DNA from: Amaurobius ferox
Lineage: Eukaryota > Arthropoda > Arachnida > Araneae > Amaurobiidae
Assembly: GCA_951213105.1 (NCBI GenBank)
Contig: OX578153.1
Span: 54,064,020-54,128,019 of the forward strand
Length of the DNA: 64,000 bases
Direction: 5' to 3'
In this document: in pieces, positions 20,857-33,338 of the stretch
How positions within the stretch are numbered: position 1 is the first letter of the stretch
How the letters are laid out: every line of letters starts with the position of its first letter
Program-made: the position numbers and the translations under genes
Notes under the pieces: model-generated
What the model was told of the DNA's origin: nothing
Database searches by the model: none
The model's input: only the letters and a program-made list of their open reading frames with translations

Positions 20857-21798
20857 TTTTAAATTTATTATATGGAATGCATTAATTAAATTCATTTATA
20901 TGGGAATTAAATCCAATGTTTTTATAGAATTTTTATTAAATGCGTTTAGAATATGCACATAGTTTGAATCACGAGCATCGGCGGGTATATTTGCAAGTAA
21001 TACTATAAAGTAGCTAGTTATGTATTCTGATTCCACCGAGCCGACTTATTGAATTATTTCTTATTGACAACCATACTTTTAAGGGAAAAAATGATGAACA
21101 AATATCGTGAAATCCTACGTTCGTGAGGAAACACATTTCCTGCGATGCGTAATTCTTTTCGTAGAGATATCCTCTCATATGGATTCTAGATAATCCAGAC
21201 GTATCTGTAGTCATTTCATTTGCTGGTTTACGAAAACTTTGAAATACATATCCGAGTCTCATAACTAATAAAAGCGTCGTGTAGCAAATGAAAGGCTTTA
21301 TTGATATCACATCCAATTGCATCTGGAAATTTTTTTGTGATTTCTTTTTCAAAGGATAAATACCCAATATATTTTATATGGTATATGTTTTTATAAATCA
21401 TTACATCAATTACATCTTTATTATCACTGTTTTTGTATAAATATAACCCGTTTGTAAGTATATGGACAATAAGTTCATCTTAATTAAACTATTGAAATGT
21501 TTTATTATTTAATATCATTTCTTGGTTCACCTTGTTCTTTACTAATTTTTAGGACAGTATGAATTAAGGAAAACATTCCTTGATTTTTATTGTTCTAAAT
21601 TATTTGATATACAATCATGTTATATTATCATGATTGCATGGGGGCTGTAAGAGGAGAAGCTGTATGATCGAGCTGGTACGAAACGAAGAATGCTGCACTC
21701 AACATAACATCCAGATTGAAGGTATTATATGTCTCGGTACACAAAAAAATTGATAATGATGATATGATAATAGTATTTAATAAAAGAAGATGTGTTTT
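20857..21798. other. Unassigned DNA
   Basis: Near 20970-20995 'cacgagcatcggcgggtata' resembles a decayed Helitron 3' end. A minus-strand open frame of 117 codons (21014-21367) has no recognised domain and is probably chance. Confidence 0.4.
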
Positions 21799-22107
21799 GT
21801 TGTTGAGATCCAGACCGTCCGACCTACCAGAAAGGTGTAAGGTAACTGTTCGAACGGTCAGGAAGTGCCACCCAATTTAGACCGGAACCCAGTAAGGGAG
21901 GTGTCATAAGGTAAAATTCAGGAGGCATCCACAGGAACCGTACCCTCCTTCCCCTACCACCAACCTCTCGGAAGGACTTACGGACCCACATGTTTAACGT
22001 GATCGTACTCCACGTGAACACGGCGGCAGTTTTGGCAGTGGCGGGAACCGAACCCGGGCCTACCGAGTGTCATTCCCGCACGCTAACCACTGAGCTACCG
22101 CGCCATA
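21799..22107 (-). mobile_element. SINE family 1, single copy
   Basis: Minus strand: head GGCGCGGTAGCTCAGTGGTT, box B GGGTTCGGTTCCC, body with 'gatcacgttaaacatgtggg' and 'gtctaaattgggtggcactt', then 'cggacggtctggatctcaac' and a CAACA tail. A 25-bp insertion sits in the body near 21900. No 5S-like head is present in this copy. Confidence 0.88.
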
Positions 22108-22710
22108 GGAAGGTGTGTGTGTGTGTGTGCTTGTGTATCTCTTTGTCTGTGCAGTCTTCCTGACCCTTAAATTTTCTCCCTGACCTTGATCATTCCGATT
22201 CTTGTAAAGGATTTTATAGGTGTCATATGTTCCTTGAGAGACTTCTCCCTCACCTTATCTTCACTGGTCTCACTCGAACTGATCATGCTAAACTTCGACC
22301 CATTTTCAAGGCAGCCATTATGAATAGGGGCGCAAGCTGCCTCTCACAGCCCTTTCTTAAATGGCCCAATTTGTGGGCAGCTTTGGTTAAAGAGGGTGGC
22401 CGTGGTAGAAGGTAAGACTTAGGAGGGCGGCACTCATTTTAAATGACCCATTTTCAGGGACAGCCGTCATGGTAAAGAGCGTCCGGGGTGGCAGCCCCTA
22501 TTTTAAAAATCTGCGTTTTTATCTATTTCGACGATCTTTGTTCTGATTTTGTTGCTATTTTCACGCTGTATTTTTACTATGTAATGAACCCACTCAAACT
22601 TTTGACTATGAACCTCAAACCACTTTTGTTGCTTTCCGACTTCTGGCAGCTTCGCAAACACATTTTAGCAAGCTCTGTGCCCAGATATAAGGTGGATACC
22701 TTGTCAAAAA
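22108..22710. other. GT stretch and GC-richer near-repeat DNA
   Basis: (GT)n at 22112-22130. From 22280 to 22500 there are loose repeats of 'aaatggcccaatttgtgggc'/'aaatgacccattttcaggga', about 80-90 bp apart. No gene was recognised. Confidence 0.4.
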
Positions 22711-22774
22711 CTGATTGCTATAAAAACTGATTACTATAAAAATTGATTGCTATAAAATCTAATTGCTATAAAAA
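22711..22774. repeat. 16-bp tandem repeat, four units
   Basis: Unit CTGATTGCTATAAAAA at 22711, 22727, 22743 and 22759, with one or two changes per unit. Confidence 0.85.
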
Positions 22775-23088
22775 CTTTTTACTCTATATTTTAGTGACTG
22801 CCAGCTGTGGGCACCGCAGTAAGTAGTAATTATTTCCTCCATAGTGAGTTGTATAAGAATTGATCAGTGTGACGGACTTAAAGTCTAATTTTTTATGTGC
22901 CCATTTAGCAATGCTTACTGCGCTTATGTGCCCATTTACGATGCCAGTAACGAGATCTAGCCTTTTCAAATTAAACAACTAATTGTTAAAGGCAATATTA
23001 ACATAAGAAATACATCATAAGAACTGTAATTTTGAACTTTGGCGATTTATTATTTGAGGCGCAAACCATCGGTTTTATATTAGTTTGC

Positions 23089-23671
23089 GTGAGACCAGAA
23101 ATAGATCTCACATTTGTTGGTGAGACAGTTTTATGCCAGTAATTTATGTGTCCGAAACATCGGACAATACCTCCAGTCTGAATGACGCCATGGTTTACAG
23201 CACGTGAACCCAAAGGTCAGATAAAACCATAAATTTAGGGGTGTCAAGACAGAGGGGTCGAACGATCTCGTAAGAAAATGTCAAGTAACGACATTGGATA
23301 AAAGGTTAACCAATGGAGAAGGTACTTGTTGCGTAACCCTGAAGATCGCAAATCAGAGATGTGACTCTTTTTTTGTCTCAGGACTGTTACTCCCCCTGTT
23401 CTCTCATTTGCGGCCATCAGGGTTACGCAACAAGCACCTTCTCCATTGGTTAACCTTTTATCCAATGTCGTTACTTGACATTTCCTTACGAGATTGTTCG
23501 ATCCCCTCTGTCTTGACACCCCTAAATTTATGGTTTTATCTGACCCTTGGGTTCAAGTGCTGTAAACCTTGGCGTCATTCAGATTGGAGGTATTGTCCGA
23601 TGTTTCGGACACATAAATTACTGGTATAAAACTGTCTCACCAACAAGTGTGAGATCTATTTCTGGTCTCAC
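23089..23671. mobile_element. Foldback element with about 270-bp arms
   Basis: Left arm from GTGAGACCAGAAATAGATCT (23089) to about 23358. Right arm from about 23401 to AGATCTATTTCTGGTCTCAC (23671). The loop is only about 42 bp. The arms agree over nearly their full length, including 'ttaaccaatggagaagg' and 'cagacagaggggtcgaac'-type strings, with scattered mismatches. No transposase and no clear target duplication. The open frames on both strands are mirror images of each other. Confidence 0.85.
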
Positions 23672-23739
23672 AATTTGTAATTATTACAACCTTTTAACAT
23701 ATGAATCATATTGCTTATCAGATTCCAGCTGCATTTTTA

Positions 23740-23935
23740 ATTTTCAAGTTAGATTTTCGTTAAATTAAAGTTGATTGGGTACTTCAAATAATTGTACATG
23801 GTATCACCCGGAAAAGTTTCCAATTTCAACTCTATAAGGATTTTACCGTGCGTCATGTACATGTCACCTTGTTAAACTGTGAAAGAAGTTAAATTGTTGC
23901 ATTATGTAGAGAAAGTCATGCGTTGCTCGCATTCG
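23740..23935 (+). mobile_element. Family A-prime 3' fragment
   Basis: Matches 9700-9891: 'aagttagattttcgttaaat', then a variant of 'gtcatccagaaagcgtcca' and 'gagaaagtcatgcgttgctc' at the end. Confidence 0.6.
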
Positions 23936-24705
23936 ATTTTTATTTAAATTACATTTTATATTCACACAGTGAATTCGAAGGATGACAGAACCACAACTTT
24001 TAGCTGTGTGCTAGTTATAGTAGTCCTAAAAACGTCATTTGCTTTCAAGGTCCGTTAACAAATCAACTAACAGAAAATATGTTGTATAATAAATATTTAT
24101 TTTTAAACTTCTAGTGTCAAACATTTATTTTTAACACGTCTTTTGTTCAAGGAAATTAATTAATAATGTAACCTTTCATTTTACAATGAAACTGTGCTCC
24201 AATTCCATTTAATTCAAGTCTGGCACGCAATGTACACATGCTATCATTAACATTTGAATACAATGTTGAGAATAACTTTTCTGCTCAGTTCCACTTCTCT
24301 GAAACAAAACTGTGTCACCGGAGTTCTATTTTAGTACATTTTATTGTGGTCAACAATTTCAAGAGAAAAAACAACTTTGGATCAGTTTGATTATAGTATT
24401 TAAAATTTGTGTAATTAGAAATTCAAAGGAACTCTAACAACAGTAGAAATTATCAAAATTCAAATTAGTCAATTTGCATAAATATATTTAATATAGAACG
24501 GAGAAAAAGCGTTTGAATCTAAACATCTATTAATTCCATTTGACCAGCATATTAACTAAGTATTATTGCATTCCCTTCTGTCACATTTTCTTGTTATTAG
24601 CTGAGCTTATGTTTTATAATAAAAATTCATTGACATTTTTTCCAAGAATTATGATGTCATTGCAGGTGACATTGCAGGTACAAGCATTCATGTATGAATT
24701 ATTTT
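23936..24705. other. Unassigned AT-rich DNA
   Basis: Nothing recognised on either strand. Confidence 0.5.
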
Positions 24706-25612
24706 TTACTTTCCCTGCAATACATGGTAATGCGTAGGGAAAGTATTGGAATCATACCGAAAATCACAACTCGAGTTTTCGACGGATCTACACGTTTCGA
24801 GACCTCTAGAATACGAAAAAATTATTTTTAGCGTGACGTCTGTGTGTGTGTCTGTCTGTCTGTGTGTCTGTGCAATGTAAGTATCCACTCTAACTGAAAA
24901 ACTAATGGACCGAATTTCATAAAATTTGGTATGTAAGTCACTTGGTGAAATCCTGGAGATGATTAGTTTTTGGTAGGAATCGTAAAAACAGAACCCGCCT
25001 TTTTTTGCGAAATGGCCAGTAAAAATTTCATGTATCCACTCTAGCTAAAATACTAATTGACGAACTTACACAAAATTTGGTAGATAAATTACTTGTGGGA
25101 CACTCTGGTACTGATTAGATTTTGACACGATTCGGAAAAGAAGAGCTTGCTTTTTTTACGAAATGGCCCGCAAAAATTTCATATATCCACCCTAGCTAAA
25201 ATACTAATTGACCAAATTTTACAAAATTTGGTAAATAAGTTACTTCTGGGACACTCTGGTGCTGATTAGATTTTGGTACGATTCGAAAATCGCCAAAATC
25301 TAAACAGAAAAGACTACGTATGTTGAAATATATCAATTAAATTCTTGTTTCATGCGCAATTTTTGACTAGGAAAAGACTATAACACACTCCATTATACTT
25401 TAGGACTAACCGATCTCAAGGAATTTGAGATTTCTTGCCTTTTTGTTACGCCGCTATCGGAAAAATGTCCAATTACCAACAAAAAACAAAAATTGAATTA
25501 AAAATGCAAATTTAGTGTTATTTGGTGCAATTAAACTGAATAAATTATTAAAGAAATAAAGATTATCTGAATTTGAGTCTGCAGGGAAAGTCATGTGCTG
25601 CCCACATCAGAT
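24706..25612 (+). mobile_element. Family B element, full length (long form)
   Basis: TTACTTTCCCTGCAATACAT, hairpin partner ATGCGTAGGGAAAGTATTGG, CACAACTCGAGTTTTCGACG, (TG/TC)n at 24838-24870. Three near-repeats of the 'atccactctaactgaaaaac-taatggaccg' block follow, about 150 bp apart, where the shorter B copies have two. The end is CTGCAGGGAAAGTCATGTGC-TGCCCACATCAGAT. Confidence 0.85.
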
Positions 25613-25699
25613 TTTTTAGTTTTCTGATGAGCTTTATAAACTTTTGCGTTAGAAATAGCTGATAATGTTATTGGGAGCAAGAATAATTACTAGTATATG

Positions 25700-25772
25700 C
25701 TGTGATTGTGTGAATCTGTATACGATCTGTGATTGCGTGAATCTGTATACGTGCTGCGATTTTGTGAATTAT
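25700..25772. repeat. 27-bp minisatellite, about 2.7 units
   Basis: CTGTGATTGTGTGAATCTGT-ATACGAT repeats at 25700, 25727 and 25754. Confidence 0.8.
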
Positions 25773-27504
25773 ATATGGTGGAAAATCCAATCTTATCATG
25801 CAACCAGCAACCAATTTCAGTTTTTGTTGAGATTGCAGGAGGCTACGCCTACCATGTTCATAATTATAAAAGTGATAGACGCATAAAGTATTTGTCTAAA
25901 ATTTCTGAATATATTCAAAATAGTTAAAATTATCTTTTCAGAACGCAGCCAAACAAAACTTTCTTCTGTGCAACTGCAACTATCATAGTTTATTATATAC
26001 TCAGAAATTTCAAATGAAAGATAAATCTTGATATATGCAAAAGTGGTGCTTGAAGTTAAAGGATTGCAGTATTAGGAAGTTAAAGTATGTAGGAAAACCT
26101 TCAAGATAAATACTTGGTTAGACACGGAATATATTGTTGAATAAATGTATCAATCAACTGGTTTGGAAAACAAAATGAATTCTTCTTCGTCAGGATAAAT
26201 GGCAGAGCGCCAGTACTAACAAATTAAAGAATGTGTTTACTAAAATATAATTGTATCACGTGACTAATTAAAGTAATTATTGCCAACCGAAAATTCAAAA
26301 TAAGAATATTTAAATGCAAGAGAAAGGGAGAGGATTACGCCATTACCTGGGTCGCGTGACACATTTATTTTCTGACAAATGTATACTTGTCTTGCATTCA
26401 TATGGCACTGATATTCGGTCTCCATTATCCTGATGGTCTCTTTCTCAATGAGTCTCTTTCTCGTCTTAGAAACCAATTCGTACTTTTTCAAGATTGCATA
26501 CTGTATCTAACAAATATTTTATTTTACAGACTTATTCGAGTAGCCGTTTAAGCTAATTTCTATAGTCATGAAAATTTCTTGAATTCACAAAAACTAACTA
26601 TCACACGAGGACACTGTGCCAAAATTTATGAAATTAAAAAAAACATATGATATAAACACTAAATAAATAGTAATAAATAATAAAATAAATATAAAAAATA
26701 GATAAATAAAACAGAACCTTTTGCATAATATTCTTGCTCTCGGAAACTAAAAGTTGCACTCAACCAAGTTAGATGATTTCTTGCAGGTAATTTGCTGACA
26801 TCTTGATGCACAATCGATATACATCTTGGTTATTGTTACGTTACAACTTCCCTAGAAACAGAACAGTGTGACAGACTTTCTCTTTAGCAATCCTGGAATC
26901 ATGCGATCAATAGTTACGTGGGAATTCACAGGGGTAAGAATTCTAAATGTAGCATTCTAGCTGAAAGGATGCAATCCCGAGAATTCTGAGGCGTCTTTTA
27001 TTAAACAATTAATTTGAAAGATGTCGATTAGAGAGAGAAGGTTAGTTAGAAGTTTTGAGGCTTAATTCAGCATTCAGAAATTGGTTGGGTTTTTTTTTAT
27101 GTTGCAAATGCATTGAGAATATATAGAAACTGTGATACTACGTTGTTTTTATTTCAAATTTTTTCATAATAGTTGAAATTTAACAATTTGAACTCTTGGT
27201 CTCAGATGTTCGCAGGGATTGATAGTTGATTATACGTTGGAAAATAATATAAATATTTTAGTATATTAAGAAAAAAGTACTTATTTAATCACAAATATAT
27301 TAACGATACGCCATCTTAATGTTACGCTGTTTAAATAGGTTATTCAAATACGTCTTATTATTTTCACAAAGTTTTGGTTTTACTTATTGATTTTAGTATA
27401 TTTTTCTTCTTTTAATTGTTGAGAGTGTTTATTGAGATATAATGTTAATAACTTTATTCTTCTTATAACTTTAATCTTCTAATAACTTTATTCTTCTTAC
27501 AGAT

Positions 27505-27545
27505 CTTACAGATATCTAAAACTCAAAGTTTTAGATATCTGTAAG
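27505..27545. repeat. Perfect 19-bp inverted repeat (hairpin)
   Basis: CTTACAGATATCTAAAACT, a CAA loop, then its exact complement AGTTTTAGATATCTGTAAG. It is preceded by 'ttattcttctta' near-repeats. No T-run or gene is adjacent, so this is not a transcription terminator by context. Confidence 0.85.
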
Positions 27546-28208
27546 ACATTTCTTGAATGAAATTTCCAAGGTTTATTAAAATGACATTTAAAAATTATAT
27601 TAAGAAAAATTACATAGATTTTGTTTGGGCAGTTTAATAATAACGTATAAAATATCAGGGTGATAAGATTATTTTGGAAAATGCGAATAAAAGTCTTAGA
27701 AAATAATTTAACATTAGGAGCATAACACTTTGTATTCCATGACCTGATGAACTAAAAAACTTTAAACTTTGTATTCAAGGTTCAATTTACGTAATTTCTA
27801 GATCTGATGTCAAAAATGAGATATGAAAACTACCCGTTATGCAAATGTTAAACATCTGAATTTGCTGAAGATGTTATTTCCTATCGAATGGTATATTTGA
27901 ATTTGGTTCACTATGAACGGTGCACGTATAACGAAAGACGATTTTTTCCGCAGCTGCACATTAAATACAAAGTAAATTAGATTCAATAATTAATTGCTTC
28001 TAAAGCATTGCCAGATGACAAACACTTTGTATTAGTTGTAAAATTATCTCAGTAATGCTGCACGCATCCTATTATACCAATTGTTCTGTTCGAAAAATGA
28101 TTAATAGTTTTCAGCTCTCTATAAAGATATTTCTTTATATTTTGTTTAAAAATATTCATGTTGAAAACACGCTTATGGAACGCATCACTAGACAGAAAAC
28201 AAGGATTT

Positions 28209-28801
28209 ATAAAATGTATACTTTAAAAGATATATGATGTATATTTTAAACGATGTAAAATGTATACTTCAAAATATATAAAATGTATACTTTAAAATGG
28301 TATAAAATGTATACTTTAAAATATGTAAAATGTATACTTTAAAAAGATACAAAATGTATACTTTAAAAGATATAAAATGTGTACTTTAAAAAGATGCAAA
28401 ATGTATACTTTAAAAGATATAAAATGTATACTTTAAAAAAATACAAAATGTATACTTTAAAAGATATAAAATGTATACTTTAAAAAGATACAAAATGTAT
28501 ACTTTAAAAGATATAAAATGTATACTTTAAAAAGATACAAAATATATAGTTTAAAAGATATAAAATCTATACTTTAAAAAAATACAAAATGTATAGTTTA
28601 AAAGATATAAAATGTATACTTTAAAAAGATACAAAATCTATACTTTAAAAGGTATAAAATGTACGCTTTAAAAAGATACAAAATGTATACTTTAAAAGGT
28701 TAAAAATGTACACTTTAAAAAGATACAAAATGTGTACTTTAAAAGATATAAAATGTATACTTTAAAAGATGTAAAATATTTATTTTAAAAGATATAAAAT
28801 G
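28209..28801. repeat. 24-bp AT satellite, about 24 units
   Basis: Unit ATATAAAATGTATACTTTAA-AAG. In the middle, units ending AGATAT and AGATAC alternate, giving a 48-49-bp higher-order repeat. Outer units are more diverged than inner ones. Confidence 0.95.
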
Positions 28802-29029
28802 TTGAATGCTATAATGTTTTTTTCACTTTCTAACATTTTATAAATCCCATGACCCCCTAAATAATGAAATATTCTGATCATTTATTACAGAATAAGCTGT
28901 ACAAAATAATTTTAGAGTATATTTTAAATAAATATTCTTGAATAAGAGACAGAAAAAACAACATTTTAAAACATTTCATTCTGTCCCACCACATGGTAAA
29001 ACAATAATATTCGACTTTCACAATCTAAA

Positions 29030-29240
29030 ATTAAACCGCAAAACTTCTATCTAATTCTACCCACTGAACAAATACCTCCATCTGTTACAGTAATGACTTT
29101 CAAATCAATTGTTCAATAAAATACGTTTCAGAATCAACGACATTACAACTTCTGTTACAAGATTAGTTATGCATAATAAGTGCGCCACCCGTTATGAATT
29201 TTCCTCTTTTATTGATCACAGAACTCCAGGTTGTTCAGGA
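29030..29240. repeat. Dispersed repeat C, copy 2
   Basis: 'tctaaaattaaaccgcaaaa', 'gttacagtaatgactttcaa', 'ttcaataaaatacg' and 'ttattgatcacagaactcc' align with the copies at 14.9 and 35.9 kb. Confidence 0.6.
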
Positions 29241-30267
29241 ACTAGGATAAAAGAGAAGTCGTAAGACAATTCTATTTGAAGACAACATCAACGGAACAAT
29301 AGCGTTGAAGGTTTCTTCATTATTGCGTATACATAAAATAATGAACAGGTATATTGCTTGAGAAAGATTAATTAACTGGATTTGAAATGTATCGGATATT
29401 GTTAGAAAATAAGAAAATCTGATGTGGGCACTTGGGTGATAGTATGATGAAAAATATGAATTAATTAAGTTATTAATTTAATATTTATTTTATTTATAAT
29501 GAACTTAATTTATGAACTTAATTTACCCTCGTAATCGTATGTACAATACCATACGTCCGATAAATAACCCACATATTTGCAGCATCCGGTATCAACCTCT
29601 GAATAAACATCATTCTTAAAGATAAACAGTAAAATGCAACGCTCAAAAATGATTGCACATTGCTTCTCACACTTATATATTTAATAAAATTATTATTTGC
29701 AGTTATTAAAAATATTATTCAGATTTTCATTTACAATTTTACTCATCAATTTGACTATCAATTTACATTTTATTAATTATTAAGTTTTCCGATTAAACTT
29801 TTGGGGCTAGCTGTGCTAGCAGCCTCAGACTGAAATTTTGCTAGACTTCGGAGTCAATTTCTTAATTAAAATGCAAAGTCCTCATGGAAATGTAAGGTCC
29901 TCATTTGCTTTTCATGTCATCTGAGGAGGCATCTTTAGACGCAGTCGTTGCAGGCAAATTTATTATAAGTTCTTTCTGATCTCATCTAGAATTTCTATAC
30001 GGGCACACTGCCATTTCTCAATTGCCTATCATAAGTTAATTAGAATCTTACGTCAAGTTTTGGCATCATCCCATCTGCTGTATTGTTAGCTGGAACTTAC
30101 CTTTTACTTCACAGGGGTCGCCACTTGACGTTTATCATCCTTGGTACAACAACATCCTAATAACAAATATTTAATAACAGTGTAAATCTATCACTGTCTG
30201 TCATCACAGATAGTAGCAGATTTGTCGCATTATATTGTATATTGAAAGTGAAATACTTACAAATTTT
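29241..30267. other. Unassigned AT-rich DNA
   Basis: No element ends, RNA gene or coding signal recognised. Confidence 0.5.
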
Positions 30268-31115
30268 TACTTTTCCTACAATCGATAATCGCAGCTCGAA
30301 TTTTCGACAGATTTTTACTTTTCGATCACTCTAAATTTCAAAAAAAAAAAAAAAATTACTGTAACGTATGTGTATAACAGTATGTTTGTGTGTATGTCTG
30401 TCTGTATATTTGCACGGTAGAACCCGAAAACCTACTTTTAGCATGACGTTTGTGTGTGCGTATCTGTAGGTTTGTCTGTGCAATAATCAATCCACTCTAG
30501 CTGAAAAACTAATTGACCAAATTTCACAAAATGTGGTAAATAAGTCACTTGTCGATTACCGTGGTGCTGATTTAGATTTTGTTACGATTCTGAGAAAAAT
30601 AACCTGCCTTTTTAGCGAAATGGTCTCCAAAAAAGTATGTATCCACTCTATCTAATAAACAAATTTACCAAATTTCACAAAATTTGGCAGATAAATTACC
30701 TATGGGATACTGTGGTGCTGATTAGATTTTGGTACAATTCGGAAAGCAATAACCTGTTTTTTTTAGAAATGGTCCGCAAAAATACTCAAAATCTAAAATT
30801 AAAGACTACGTGTGCTCCAATGTATCATTTAAATGCTTGTTTTATACGCAATTTTTGACGACGAACATATAATAAGATCAACCCCATAATTCTGTGATTA
30901 ACCATTTTCGAGATATTTTGTTTTTGTAATTTTGATACGTCGCCTTTAAAAATAAGTCCAGTCGCCAAATGAAAACGAAAATTGAAATAAATCTACAAAT
31001 TCAGTGTAATTGTTGTATTGTGCTATTAATTTCTATTTAATGAAATATAATAGAAAGAAAGAGAACATAAATCTGAGTCTGCAGGGAAAGTCACGTACGT
31101 GCTGCCCACATCATA
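30268..31115 (+). mobile_element. Family B element, diverged copy
   Basis: The start TTACTTTTCCTACAATCGAT lacks the hairpin return arm. It has an A-run at 30340-30354, a TGT-rich patch at 30365-30410, two 'atccactctagctgaaaaac' blocks, and the end CTGCAGGGAAAGTCACGTAC-GTGCTGCCCACATCATAT. The 4-bp ACGT duplication near the end is private to this copy. Confidence 0.8.
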
Positions 31116-31132
31116 TTTTTTAATTTTATATA

Positions 31133-31540
31133 TTTTTTTTATAAATGTATTTGAAAAATGTGCAATTTCTCGAGAATAGTTCGTATCAACATTCTAAAGT
31201 TTATATCATTCGTATACAAATAAAAAAGTACGACTAAAATGATTATTTTTTTATAATTACTATAGGTCAAGATAGTTTTTCTTTCAAACATTTTTCGAAC
31301 GATCTTTCGAACATTTGATCTGATTTAAAATCAATAGGATTCAAGTATCGGTGGTTGCAATTTTCGGACCAAGATATTTTCAAAACGTATCATTAGTTCG
31401 TGACACATCGTGTCCCTAGGCTCACGGACACGCACACTAACATACATACATGCACACACAGACATTCCTTCAAACACGTTTATATTGAGTTCCAGGATGC
31501 TTGAAACTGGCTCTGCCATCGAAAATTCGAATTCCATTTG
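31133..31540 (-). mobile_element. Family A fragment, 5' half
   Basis: Minus-strand order: TTCGAATTTTCGATGGCAGA (31510-31530), a 'catgtatgtatgttagtg' microsatellite, 'cacgaactaatgatacg', 'aatcctattgattttaaatc', then 'gaactattctcgagaaattg' and 'catttttcaaatacattta'. Both terminal hairpins are absent. Confidence 0.65.
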
Positions 31541-31712
31541 CAGAATTTTGATGTAATTTTACTTCAAAACAACATTCGACCTGAACCAGACCGCCAGGGC
31601 TTTATGTGAATATCCCTAAATTTGCTTTACAGACCAAAGTAAATATATAAATTATATTTATTCATTAATAAATTAATTATATAAGCGTAAATCTAGATTT
31701 TTACATCAGAGT

Positions 31713-31762
31713 TTTACTTTTCCTACAACATATGGTAATGTATAGGGAAAATATTTATATCT
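31713..31762 (+). mobile_element. Family B 5' stub
   Basis: TTTTACTTTTCCTACAACAT then ATGGTAATGTATAGGGAAAA, i.e. only the terminal hairpin of a B element. Confidence 0.6.
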
Positions 31763-32064
31763 GTGCCTTCAGAAATATTTACACCTTCAGCGGTATTTCG
31801 TGTGAAAGTGAGAAAAAATAATGAAAAACTCGTTCGAATCGATGTGTATCGAATTTTATTACAGGATAGTGAGGCTAAAATTATGTTGTTATTGGTTGGA
31901 ACTAAATATTTAAAATAATTACCAGAAAAATTCTAAAATGTTTGTTTTAAAGATATTTCCGCTTGACTTCTTCATCAAGGTTCTTTAGTATATTCTTCTC
32001 ATTACAATATCCCGTTCTGATTACTGTCGAATTTTCGCGAGTGATCCACATATTTGATAGACTT

Positions 32065-32312
32065 GAGCACTTTCTTGCTTTGATGCATAGTAATTTGCAA
32101 AACGTGTAGAATAATAGGGTAGAGATGAGCACTTTCTTGCTTTGATGCATAGTGATTTGCAAAACGTGTAGAATAATAGGGTAGAGATGAGCACGTTCTT
32201 GCTTTGATGCATAGTGATTTGCAAAACGTGTAGAATAATAGGGTAGAGATGAGCACTTTCTTGCTTTGATGCATAGTGATTTGCAAAACGTAAAGAATAA
32301 TAGGGTAGATTA
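32065..32312. repeat. 62-bp minisatellite, four units
   Basis: Units start at 32065, 32127, 32189 and 32251 with GAGCACTTTCTTGCTTTGAT and differ at only a few positions. Because 62 is not a multiple of three, reading frames across the array are chance and repeat the same peptide in shifted phases. Confidence 0.95.
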
Positions 32313-33215
32313 CTTGAAATGAAGATTTCGTCTTTATAAAAGGTAGTCTACTATGATAAGTCTCAAATAAAGCGTGCGTCGATAACTTAAATATATGAAA
32401 GTTGGTGCGTCGGAAATATCAATACATGAAATGTAGTGTGCTGACAAGATCGATGTGGTGAAAGCAGTACGCTAGGGTTGAAACTGTGTGCAATCCCAAA
32501 CACGTTTCAATCTCTACATAAACAAGGCTTAGGTTATGAAACGTATCCCCTAGAATGGTGGGTGTACATGCAGGATACAAGAACGAGTCTAAGTTTCAGG
32601 ATAGCTTACGTTTATTCACAAGCACAAAGTAAACAGGAATAATATACAATCAATCACATAAATGATCCACTAATTTCACAGAATAAGTGATATTATTCTC
32701 AAAATACTGACGAAAATACTTTCATAGAACAACAGCTACTAATTTCAAAACATTGGCAAAAATCACAGTCCAATGTAGCTCGTGTCACGTGAATTCGTTA
32801 ACTCCACTCCAACGAAGGGATGAGGCTTTTTACAGTCCGTCTATAGAAACTTTTGGAAATATCTTCATATCTCATAGAATAATCGTTCTATCGAGAGAAG
32901 TTTTTGGAACATTCAGGAAGTCGCCAAATTTCGCCAAATCGGCAATAAATCGCCAAACCTGGAAACACTTCTTCTAACTAATCCTGGAAACTCTGGGCTC
33001 GCGTCATCCTCACGTTATGCTGACGTCATGGACTGTGTTTTCTTCAACTGGCCTTCGAGACAGACGAAATTGGAGGCGGCAAAGGAGATATTGCGCGTTC
33101 GCAACATTTGTTTAAAAGTGGTGGTCGGAAATTCAGTACCCATTATGAATCAGAAATTTTTAGACACATTTTTCTAAAAGGACAGTGAAATATAGAAAAC
33201 TTGGGCAACCTATAT
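32313..33215. other. Unassigned DNA with a small GCCAA module
   Basis: 32915-32965 carries 'gtcgccaaatttcgccaaat' and 'aatcgccaaacctgg', the module seen in family A, without the rest of the element. Otherwise nothing recognised. Confidence 0.5.
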
Positions 33216-33239
33216 AAGCACAAATAAAATGATAATGCT

Positions 33240-33290
33240 GCAACATACAGCTGTTTCAAGAGACGCTGGATCTCCTTCGTCAGTGCAAGA
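33240..33290 (-). ncRNA. Hammerhead-like motif, left arm
   Basis: Minus strand: CTGACGA (33283-33277), A, stem II GGAGA...TCTCT-type pairing around loop TCCAGCG, then GAAACAGCTGTA (33257-33246). ACAGCTGT is a loop-less palindromic stem III. CA before the core and TG after the cleavage point start stem I. The core has C instead of U at the CUGAUGA fifth base. Confidence 0.5.
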
Positions 33291-33338
33291 GAACTAACAA
33301 ACAAGAAGTCCAAAAGTGGAATTTGTCAGGTTTGATGA

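Larger units (their letters stand above)
25613..28208. other. Unassigned AT-rich DNA
   Basis: Apart from the minisatellite at 25700 and the hairpin at 27505, nothing was recognised. A/T-only strings at 26640-26710 are simple sequence. No frame exceeds 75 codons. Confidence 0.5.

Noticed and set aside
21014..21367. 117-codon minus-strand frame
   Set aside because: No recognisable domain, no neighbouring exon signals that I can support, and length is within chance for this window.
27505..27545. Transcription terminator
   Set aside because: No T-run after the stem and no gene upstream; intrinsic terminators of this type are bacterial, which this DNA is not.
28209..28801. CRISPR-like regularly spaced repeats
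   Set aside because: Units are contiguous with no unique spacers, in clearly eukaryotic repeat-rich DNA; this is a satellite.
31947..32286. Open frames with repeated MQITMHQSKK-type peptides
   Set aside because: Created by a 62-bp minisatellite; the period is not divisible by three, so the same peptide recurs in different frames.
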